Assembly (NCBI GenBank): GCA_964458255.1
Contig: CAYWHY010000089.1
Span: forward strand, 1 to 5,232
DNA from: Suilimivivens sp964458255
GTDB lineage: Bacteria > Bacillota > Clostridia > Lachnospirales > Lachnospiraceae
DNA length: 5,232 bases
Reading direction: 5' to 3'
This document shows positions 1 to 5,232 of this stretch, piece by piece. Within the stretch, counting starts at the first letter, position 1; each line of letters begins with the position of its first letter. The notes beneath the pieces were generated by a model. That model was not told the origin of the DNA, searched no databases, and was given only the letters and a program-made list of their open reading frames with translations. Made by a program: the position numbers and the translations under genes.

Positions 1-32
1 ACTCCCGAAAATAAAGGTTTTTAAAGAAAAAA

Positions 33-57
33 TAGGTAGTAAATTTGACACTACCTA
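33..57. repeat. Perfect 8-bp inverted repeat in the leader of the ylbF-like gene
   Basis: TAGGTAGT (33-40) and ACTACCTA (50-57) are exact reverse complements separated by a 9-nt AT-rich spacer. The repeat ends 7 nt before the AGGGAGG ribosome site of the first gene. No run of T follows it, so it does not look like an intrinsic terminator. It could be a small hairpin in the 5' leader of the mRNA, or an operator for a dimeric regulator. A TTGACA string at 45-50 falls inside it, but no -10 box lies at the right distance downstream. The repeat is certain; any function is inference. Confidence 0.5.
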
Positions 58-78
58 ACGGACGAGGGAGGTCTTGTT

Positions 79-426
79 ATGATAGAGAAGAGCCTGTTTG
101 ACCCCGGTTTGCTGAAAGCAGTAGATCAATATGTAAGTTCAATTAAGGAAACCGAAACCTACAAAAAATATCAAAAACAGCTGGAAATATTGAAGAAATA
201 TCCTGAGAAATACCAAAGAGTAAAAGAATTTCTGCTCAAAAATTTTGAAATGCAAAATACCATGAATCAGGGAGAATTGTATGATAAGATGGTAGAATTT
301 GAAACAGAGAGTGAGGAGCTGGAGGAAGATCCGGTAATCAGTGGCTTTATGCATGCTGAGCTGGCTTTTTGCCGGATGATACAGGATGTGTCTACACTTG
401 TCACGGAAAAGCTGAATTTTGATTAA
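79..426 (+). CDS. YlbF/YmcA-family (Com_YlbF) protein
   Basis: This 115-residue, highly charged and apparently all-helical soluble protein fits the YlbF/YmcA family in size and pattern. Residues 27-60 form a Lys/Tyr/Glu-rich helix (YKKYQKQLEILKKYPEKYQ). A glutamate-rich stretch at 73-84 leads into the conserved C-terminal helix at about 85-108 (PVISGFMHAELAFCRMIQDV). No signal peptide or membrane segment is present. In Bacillus subtilis, YlbF and YmcA form a complex with YaaT that acts on RNase Y-dependent mRNA processing and affects competence, biofilm and sporulation. Whether this paralogue does the same is not shown by the sequence. The ATG is set by AGGGAGG at 65-71 with a 7-nt spacer. 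The next gene starts 28 nt downstream, suggesting an operon. Family assignment is fairly sure; exact role is not. Confidence 0.85.
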   Translation: MIEKSLFDPGLLKAVDQYVSSIKETETYKKYQKQLEILKKYPEKYQRVKEFLLKNFEMQNTMNQGELYDKMVEFETESEELEEDPVISGFMHAELAFCRMIQDVSTLVTEKLNFD

Positions 427-436
427 GTGCCGTAAA

Positions 437-443
437 AGAAAGG
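437..443 (+). promoter_or_regulatory. Ribosome binding site supporting the ATG at 455
   Basis: AGAAAGG lies 11 nt before the ATG at 455. It favours that start over an in-frame TTG at 419, which would overlap the ylbF-like gene by 8 nt, has no good Shine-Dalgarno sequence, and would add a 12-residue basic extension before the membrane helix. An ATG at 445 is in the wrong frame. Confidence 0.5.
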
Positions 444-454
444 TATGGTTATTT

Positions 455-841
455 ATGGATGCAAAGTATCTGATAGGCGCAGTGATAGAAACAGTGATTA
501 AAGTAGTTGTAGTTGCAGTGGTGGTGGTATTTGTTTTACGTACTTCCACGGAGGCATATGATTTTGGATACAGGATATTTGCGGATGAGCCGGTGACAAC
601 AACAGGGAACGGAAGAACCGTTACGGTAGGTATTGCCGAAAACGCAAGTATCAAAGATATTGCAGAGATGCTCGAGGAAAAAGGTCTCATTGCAGATGCC
701 AATCTTTTTGTGGTGCAGGAATTCCTTTCTGCTTATCATGGAGAAATCATCCCGGGAATTTATGACTTAAGTACTACAATGACAACGCAGGAAATGTTAG
801 CTGTGATGTCGGTGCCCACCGGGAAGGAGATATCGGAATGA
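455..841 (+). CDS. Short membrane-anchored MltG/YceG-like protein lacking the catalytic domain
   Basis: The predicted protein has 128 residues. A very hydrophobic, valine-rich helix at about 12-28 should anchor it in the cytoplasmic membrane, with the remainder probably outside. After a linker, residues 57-119 resemble the LysM-like portion of MltG (YceG-like family): a beta strand (TVTVGIAENA), a helix (SIKDIAEMLEEKGLI), then the GIYDLSTTMTTQEML segment that corresponds to the family's GTY-L...M...E pattern. Full MltG is roughly 340-380 residues and cuts nascent glycan strands as an endolytic transglycosylase. Its catalytic half, with the active-site glutamate, is absent here. The stop overlaps the next start by 4 nt (ATGA), so there is no room for a decayed remnant, and the short form looks intact. 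It sits where mltG (yrrL) sits upstream of yrrM in Bacillus subtilis. Hydrolytic activity should not be assumed. A longer form starting at TTG 419 is possible but less likely. Confidence 0.8.
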   Translation: MDAKYLIGAVIETVIKVVVVAVVVVFVLRTSTEAYDFGYRIFADEPVTTTGNGRTVTVGIAENASIKDIAEMLEEKGLIADANLFVVQEFLSAYHGEIIPGIYDLSTTMTTQEMLAVMSVPTGKEISE

Positions 842-1482
842 TTACAGATGAAAGAGTCAGTGTATTTATTAATTCATTTGATTCCGGAAATACGTCTTTT
901 CTGAATGAATTGGAAGAATATGCTGTTAAGACCAATGTGCCGGTTATCAGACCACAGATGCAGAGTCTGCTGAAGCTGCTGTTAGCGATAAAGAAGCCTG
1001 AGCGGATTTTGGAGGTGGGGACAGCCATTGGTTTTTCTGCTTTGTTGATGAGCGAGTACGGACCACGGAATTGTGAAATTACAACGATTGAAAAGTATGA
1101 AAAAAGAATTCCCATTGCCAGGGAAAACTTTAAGAAAGCGGGAAAAGAGAAGCAGATTACTCTTTTAGAGGGAGATGCGACAGAGATTTTGAAAGAACTT
1201 ACCGAATCGTACGATTTTATATTTATGGATGCGGCAAAGGGACAATATATTCATTTTCTTCCGGATATATTAAAATTGATGCCGGAAGGCGGGCTTCTTA
1301 TTTCCGATAATGTGTTGCAGGACGGAGATGTGTTGGAGTCGCGCTATGCGATTACAAGAAGAAACAGAACCATACATACCAGAATGAGAGAATATCTTTA
1401 TGAGCTTAAGCATTGTGATGAGCTTAGGACGGATATTTTACCGGTAGGAGACGGTGTAACGGTAAGCGTGAAGGTGAAGTGA
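838..1482 (+). CDS. trmR: O-methyltransferase, probable tRNA 5-hydroxyuridine (U34) methyltransferase
   Basis: This 214-residue cytosolic protein is a class I SAM-dependent methyltransferase of the methyltransf_3 (catechol O-methyltransferase-like) family. Visible motifs are the SAM-binding loop EVGTAIGFS (59-67), the acidic end of strand 2 in TTIEKYEK (about 82-89), EGDATE (111-116), FMDAAKGQY (129-137) and ISDNVL (155-160). Asp131, Asp157 and Asn158 match the divalent-metal ligands of this family. Length and the downstream U32 gene fit Bacillus subtilis TrmR (YrrM), which methylates 5-hydroxyuridine at the tRNA wobble position to 5-methoxyuridine. A small-molecule O-methyltransferase cannot be excluded on motifs alone, so context carries the call. 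The ATG overlaps the upstream stop (ATGA) and is served by AAGGAG at 824-829 with an 8-nt spacer, indicating translational coupling. The U32 gene starts 36 nt after the stop. Confidence 0.88.
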   Translation: MITDERVSVFINSFDSGNTSFLNELEEYAVKTNVPVIRPQMQSLLKLLLAIKKPERILEVGTAIGFSALLMSEYGPRNCEITTIEKYEKRIPIARENFKKAGKEKQITLLEGDATEILKELTESYDFIFMDAAKGQYIHFLPDILKLMPEGGLLISDNVLQDGDVLESRYAITRRNRTIHTRMREYLYELKHCDELRTDILPVGDGVTVSVKVK

Positions 1483-1518
1483 TGCCAGATTCTGGATGGA
1501 CTAGAAGGAGTACAGGTT

Positions 1519-2766
1519 ATGAAAAAACCGGAACTTTTGATACCGGCAAGTTCATTAGAGGTGTTAAAGACTGCAGTTTTATTTGGAGCTGATGCGGTAT
1601 ATATTGGTGGAGAGGTCTTCAGTTTAAGAGCAAAGGCTAAGAATTTTTCCAAAGAGGATATGAAAACAGGAATTGATTTTGCACATAAGCATGGGGTAAA
1701 GGTTCATGTAACGGCAAATATACTGGCGCATAATAATGACTTGAAAGAGGCAGAGACGTATTTTAAGGAGTTAAAGGAGCTTAAGCCGGATGCTCTTATT
1801 ATTTCTGATCCCGGTATGTTTACGATTGCCCGAAAGATATGTCCGGAAATAGATATTCATATTTCTACACAGGCAAATAATACAAATTATATGACATATC
1901 GGTTTTGGTATCAGCAGGGAGCGAAGCGTGTGGTTTCTGCAAGAGAGCTTTCGCTTAAAGAGATTCGTGAAATTCGTGATAAGATTCCGGAAGATATGGA
2001 AATAGAGAGCTTTATGCATGGAGCGATGTGTATTTCTTATTCGGGTCGTTGCCTGCTCAGTAATTATTTTACGGGAAGAGATGCCAATCAGGGAGCATGT
2101 ACACATCCCTGTCGTTGGAAATATGCGGTGGTGGAGGAAAAGCGGCCGGGCGAGTATCTGCCGGTTTATGAAAATGAGAGAGGAACTTATATTTTTAACT
2201 CTAAGGATCTTTGCATGATAGAGTACATTCCTGAGATGATTGCAGCGGGAATTGACAGCTTTAAGATTGAAGGAAGAATGAAAACGGCACTTTATGTGGC
2301 AACGGTAGCCAGAACCTATCGCAAGGCAATTGATGATTATTTAGAATCCGAGGAAAAGTATCGTGCCAACATGAACTGGTACAAAGCAGAAATATCCAAA
2401 TGTACATATCGTCAGTTTACTACAGGTTTTTATTTTGGAAAGCCTGATGAAAATACACAGATTTATGACAGTAATACTTATGTGAATGAATATATTTATC
2501 TGGGCATCGTGGAAGAAGTGTCAGACTGTGTGGATAACAAGAGAGCTGCTTTTGCAAAAATTGAACAGAGGAATAAGTTTTGTGTAGGCGATGAAATTGA
2601 GATTATGAAGCCTGACGGAAGAAATGTTCCCGTAAAGGTGCTTTCCCTTATTACGGAAGAAGGAGAAAATGTAGAAAGCGCACCTCATCCGCAACAGATT
2701 CTTTGGGTGAAACTCAGTGAACCGGCAGACAGGTATGATCTACTTCGTGTTCATAAAGAGGGATAA
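1519..2766 (+). CDS. trhP: U32-family protein, probable tRNA U34 hydroxylation enzyme TrhP
   Basis: This 415-residue cytosolic protein belongs to the family historically called peptidase U32. The N-terminal half is barrel-like, starting ELLIPASSLEVLKTAVLFGA (5-24) with GADAVYIGG (23-31). The family signature is ESFMHGAMCISYSGRCLLS (163-181), followed by CTHPC (194-198), KDLC (229-232) and the conserved SFKIEGRMK (247-255). Cys171, Cys178, Cys194, Cys198 and Cys232 are candidate iron-sulfur ligands, in line with clusters shown in related U32 proteins such as UbiU/UbiV. Residues about 325-412 fit the small C-terminal U32 domain. Length matches Bacillus subtilis YrrO (TrhP2), which with YrrN (TrhP1) makes 5-hydroxyuridine-34 in tRNA using prephenate. 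Escherichia coli YegQ is the equivalent. Adjacency to a trmR-like gene supports this over protease or rRNA hydroxylase (RlhA) roles. AGAAGGAG at 1503-1510, 8 nt before the ATG, fixes the start. Only one U32 gene is seen here, where B. subtilis has two. Confidence 0.88.
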   Translation: MKKPELLIPASSLEVLKTAVLFGADAVYIGGEVFSLRAKAKNFSKEDMKTGIDFAHKHGVKVHVTANILAHNNDLKEAETYFKELKELKPDALIISDPGMFTIARKICPEIDIHISTQANNTNYMTYRFWYQQGAKRVVSARELSLKEIREIRDKIPEDMEIESFMHGAMCISYSGRCLLSNYFTGRDANQGACTHPCRWKYAVVEEKRPGEYLPVYENERGTYIFNSKDLCMIEYIPEMIAAGIDSFKIEGRMKTALYVATVARTYRKAIDDYLESEEKYRANMNWYKAEISKCTYRQFTTGFYFGKPDENTQIYDSNTYVNEYIYLGIVEEVSDCVDNKRAAFAKIEQRNKFCVGDEIEIMKPDGRNVPVKVLSLITEEGENVESAPHPQQILWVKLSEPADRYDLLRVHKEG

Positions 2767-2812
2767 AGAGTTTTGGTTACAAAGGAATGAATAAGCGAAA
2801 GGAAATAGAAAG

Positions 2813-4924
2813 ATGAGTAATGTAATGAATGTGGAAGAGCTTTTTGCCAGCAAGGTGTTTACGCGTGAGACCATGAAAGTGCGTCTGCCGAAGAACACTT
2901 ATAAGGAAGTAATCAGACTGATGGATGAAGGCGGTGAGTTGACACTGGCTACCGCAGATGTAGTTGCAAAGGCTATGAAGGACTGGGCTGTAGAAAATGG
3001 TGCAACACATTATACGCATTGGTTCCAGCCTCTTACAGGTATCACTGCCGAAAAGCATGATTCCTTTGTATCTCATCCGGATGCAAACGGCAAAATGATT
3101 ATGGAATTTTCCGGAAAAGAATTAATAAAAGGTGAGCCGGATGCATCATCCTTCCCGTCGGGAGGACTACGTGCCACTTTTGAAGCAAGGGGCTATACGG
3201 CATGGGATATCACTTCTCCTGCCTTTTTGAAGGAAGATGCAACAGGAGTAATTCTTTGCATTCCGACAGCTTTTTGTTCTTATAAAGGGGAAGCACTTGA
3301 CAAAAAGACTCCGTTACTCCGTTCCCTGGAGGTGATTAATGAGCAGGGACTTCGTATTGTACATTTATTTGGCAATACAGAGGCAAAAAAGGTCATTGCG
3401 TCTGTGGGTGCTGAGCAGGAATACTTTCTGGTAGACAGAGAAAAATATTTGCAGAGACCTGACCTTATTTTTTCGGGACGTACACTGTTTGGTGCACCGG
3501 CTCCTAAGGGACAGGAAATGGAAGATCATTATTTCGGCACCATTCGTGAAAGAGTCGGTGCTTATATGAAGGACTTAAATATTGAGCTTTGGAAGCTTGG
3601 TGTTACAGCAAAGACGCAGCATAACGAAGCAGCTCCCGCGCAGCATGAGTTAGCACCTATTTATGAGGAAGCGAATATTGCGGTAGACCATAATCAGCTT
3701 GTGATGGAGACTATGAAGAAGGTGGCGGGTCGGCACGGACTTACCTGTCTGTTGCATGAAAAACCTTTTGCAGGCGTGAATGGTTCGGGTAAGCACAATA
3801 ACTGGTCATTGACGACAGATAACGGGGTAAATCTGTTAGATCCCGGCGATACACCGAATGAGAACGTGCAGTTCTTATTTGTGCTTGCATGTATTATAAA
3901 AGCAGTGGATACACATGCGGATTTGCTTCGTCAGAGTGCATCCGACGTAGGTAACGATCACAGACTCGGTGCGGATGAAGCACCTCCGGCTATCATTTCC
4001 ATTTTCCTTGGAGAACAGCTTGAGGATGTGGTAAGACAGCTGGTAGAAACAGGTGAGGCATCCAGTCTGATTGAGGGTGGAAAGCTGCAGACAGGCGTTT
4101 CCACATTGCCTGATTTTGTGACAGATGCAACAGACAGAAACAGGACATCACCGTTTGCATTTACCGGTAATAAATTTGAATTCCGTATGGTTGGTTCCTC
4201 TGACTCGATTGGAAGTCCCAACACGATTTTGAATGCCATTGTAGCGGAGGCTTTTTGCGAAGCGGCTGATATTCTTGAGAAAGCAGAAGATTTTGATTTG
4301 GCAGTACATGACCTGATTAAGGAGTATCTGACCAAGCATCAGAGAATTATTTTTAACGGAAACGGTTATGCACAGGAGTGGGTAGCAGAAGCAGAAAGAC
4401 GCGGTCTTCCCAATCTTAAATCCATGGTAGATGCGGTTAGTACACTGACTACCGAAAAGTCCGTTAAGTTATTTGAAAAGTTTGGTATTTTTACAAGAAC
4501 AGAGTTAGAGTCCAGGGAAGAAATTCTTTATGAAACATATATTAAGACTCTTAATATTGAAGCACTTACCATGATTGATATGACATCCAGACAGATTATT
4601 CCTGCAGTAGCAGGATATTGCAAGACCCTTGCAGAGACAGTGGTTGCCGTAAAAGGTGCCGGAGCAGATGCAGGTGTATATACACAGCTCCTTTCAGAAG
4701 TTTCCGAGAAACTTACGGCGATGAAAGAAGCTCTTGTCAAGCTTCAGGAAGTAGAAGAAAAAGCGGCAGTCATGAGTAATGGTAAGGAGAAGGCATATTA
4801 TTACAAGGATGTGGTAAGAACTGCCATGGAGGAACTCAGAATTCCTGTTGATGGAGCAGAAATGCTTGTGGATAAGAGAGTATGGCCTATGCCTACTTAC
4901 GGAGATTTGATTTTTGAAGTGTAA
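2813..4924 (+). CDS. glnN: Type III glutamine synthetase
   Basis: The enzyme condenses glutamate and ammonia to glutamine using ATP, in the cytosol. At 703 residues it has the roughly 700-residue size of GSIII (GlnN), far longer than GSI (about 450). The GSIII-specific N-terminal region includes FPSGGLRATFEARGYTAWD (114-132). The catalytic core shows GAEQEYFLVD (199-208; Glu201/Glu203), NEAAPAQHELAP (271-282; Glu272/Glu279), GVNGSGKHNNWSL (321-333; His328) and NRTSPFAFTGNKFEFR (443-458; Glu456/Arg458), in the order expected for metal, glutamate and ATP binding. The C-terminal extension ends with KRVWPMPTYGDLIFEV, a type III hallmark. All these elements are present and the frame is unbroken. 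I see no GSI-type tyrosine adenylylation motif. The start has AAAGGAAA at 2798-2805, with GGA 9 nt before the ATG. It follows the U32 gene by 46 nt and is followed by a strong hairpin, so it is either the last gene of the operon or has its own promoter inside the U32 gene, which I could not identify. Confidence 0.97.
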   Translation: MSNVMNVEELFASKVFTRETMKVRLPKNTYKEVIRLMDEGGELTLATADVVAKAMKDWAVENGATHYTHWFQPLTGITAEKHDSFVSHPDANGKMIMEFSGKELIKGEPDASSFPSGGLRATFEARGYTAWDITSPAFLKEDATGVILCIPTAFCSYKGEALDKKTPLLRSLEVINEQGLRIVHLFGNTEAKKVIASVGAEQEYFLVDREKYLQRPDLIFSGRTLFGAPAPKGQEMEDHYFGTIRERVGAYMKDLNIELWKLGVTAKTQHNEAAPAQHELAPIYEEANIAVDHNQLVMETMKKVAGRHGLTCLLHEKPFAGVNGSGKHNNWSLTTDNGVNLLDPGDTPNENVQFLFVLACIIKAVDTHADLLRQSASDVGNDHRLGADEAPPAIISIFLGEQLEDVVRQLVETGEASSLIEGGKLQTGVSTLPDFVTDATDRNRTSPFAFTGNKFEFRMVGSSDSIGSPNTILNAIVAEAFCEAADILEKAEDFDLAVHDLIKEYLTKHQRIIFNGNGYAQEWVAEAERRGLPNLKSMVDAVSTLTTEKSVKLFEKFGIFTRTELESREEILYETYIKTLNIEALTMIDMTSRQIIPAVAGYCKTLAETVVAVKGAGADAGVYTQLLSEVSEKLTAMKEALVKLQEVEEKAAVMSNGKEKAYYYKDVVRTAMEELRIPVDGAEMLVDKRVWPMPTYGDLIFEV

Positions 4925-4961
4925 GGGGAAAAGCAGTTAAGTAATATGAATAGTATATGAC

Positions 4962-4999
4962 AAAAGCCCCCGGTTTTTGACGAATCGGGGGCTTCCTTT
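4962..4999. terminator. Strong intrinsic terminator, probably bidirectional
   Basis: AAGCCCCCG (4964-4972) pairs perfectly with CGGGGGCTT (4986-4994). A G-T wobble (4973/4985) and two T-A pairs can extend this to a 12-bp stem with a 7-nt loop (4976-4982). It lies 39 nt after the glnN stop. The plus-strand T-run is interrupted (TTCCTTTG), while on the minus strand the stem is followed by CTTTTGTC. It sits between two convergent genes, which fits termination in both directions. Confidence 0.92.
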
Positions 5000-5031
5000 G
5001 TGTAGAGGGGGTCTATTATGTTGAATGGAGA

Positions 5032-5232
5032 TTATATCTTTACTTCTAAATAACCCAAAAGTTTACTCATGTCATATTCAGTAAAAACACCGAGATTGGA
5101 GTCATAGAATTTGCCGTCAAAGTGAACAAGGTAATGACAGTAACGTCCCATCTTTTCCATCATGATACAGCATTTGGGAAGAGTTGTCTCCTGACCTTCA
5201 GTATACATGATAACATCACTGTGGTCAATGCC
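5032..5232 (-). CDS. Unidentified convergent gene, C-terminal 66 codons only
   Basis: Reading the minus strand from the right edge, an open frame runs 66 codons to a TAA at 5032-5034; the start lies beyond the window. The residues include CCIMMEKMGRYCHYLVHFDG followed by KFYDSNLGVFTEYDMSKL and a short tail ending YLEVKI. The pattern is protein-like: a strand with His, a 'DGKFYDS' turn, an amphipathic ending, and sensible codon use. The terminator immediately downstream on the same strand supports a real 3' end. The His (HYLVHF) followed by a DG-x-x-YD turn is reminiscent of the His/Asp end of papain- or transglutaminase-like cysteine peptidase folds. That is only a weak resemblance, and a catalytic Cys would have to lie upstream. 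I do not recognise the family. Confidence 0.7.
   Translation of the reverse strand, partial: GIDHSDVIMYTEGQETTLPKCCIMMEKMGRYCHYLVHFDGKFYDSNLGVFTEYDMSKLLGYLEVKI

Noticed and set aside
45..73. TTGACA at 45-50 as a -35 promoter box for the operon
   Set aside because: At a 16-18-nt spacing the sequence is GC-rich and overlaps the ribosome site; nothing resembling TATAAT is there.
139..702. Long minus-strand open frame across the ylbF-like and mltG-like genes
   Set aside because: It is antisense to two genes with clear family features, and its translation is low-complexity Thr/Ile/Phe-rich with no recognisable domain or ribosome site.
2018..2218. Plus-strand 66-codon frame inside the U32 gene
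   Set aside because: It is out of frame within the conserved Cys-motif region of trhP and has no family resemblance.
2703..2739. TTGGGT...TATGAT as an internal promoter for glnN
   Set aside because: The two boxes are 25 nt apart, far outside the 16-18-nt spacing needed for a sigma-A promoter.
3958..4335. Minus-strand open frame inside glnN
   Set aside because: It lies opposite the conserved catalytic core of glutamine synthetase; the serine/alanine-rich translation is typical of an antisense shadow frame.
5018..5053. Eleven-codon plus-strand ORF (MLNGDYIFTSK) preceded by AGAGGGGG
   Set aside because: The ribosome-like site is good, but the ORF lies after a strong terminator, is very short, has no visible promoter, and overlaps the antisense 3' end of the convergent gene. 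Chance is the simplest explanation.

Overview
The window looks like ordinary chromosome from a low-to-mid GC Gram-positive anaerobe of the Clostridia, most likely Lachnospiraceae. That placement is an inference. It rests on strong AGGAGG-type ribosome sites, tight co-directional gene packing, a YlbF-family protein, a type III glutamine synthetase, and a gene order that matches the Bacillus subtilis yrrL-yrrM-yrrN/yrrO neighbourhood.

Layout: a short leader (1-78) carries a perfect 8-bp inverted repeat. Five plus-strand genes follow: a YlbF/YmcA-family protein (79-426); a short membrane protein with only the LysM-like part of MltG/YceG (455-841); a TrmR/YrrM-type class I O-methyltransferase (838-1482, overlapping the previous stop by 4 nt); a U32 'peptidase' of the TrhP/YrrO type (1519-2766); and a full-length type III glutamine synthetase (2813-4924). 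A strong hairpin at 4962-4999 closes the run. Beyond it, the 3' end of a convergent minus-strand gene (5032-5232) enters from the right edge. Gaps between the five genes are -4 to 46 nt, so they could be one transcript, although glnN may also have its own promoter.

The clearest functional unit is trmR plus trhP. In B. subtilis, U32 proteins hydroxylate wobble uridine 34 of certain tRNAs to 5-hydroxyuridine, and TrmR methylates this to 5-methoxyuridine. Here the two enzymes are 36 nt apart, so substrate-maker and methylase are probably made together. The short MltG-like protein sits where full-length mltG (yrrL) sits in B. subtilis but has no catalytic domain. Glutamine synthetase at the end supplies nitrogen assimilation and has no obvious mechanistic tie to the tRNA genes.

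I see no mobile element, CRISPR array, tRNA, rRNA or recognisable riboswitch. I find no convincing undescribed system. The best second-look items are the catalytic-domain-less MltG-like protein, the inverted repeat in the leader, and the unidentified convergent gene at the right edge.
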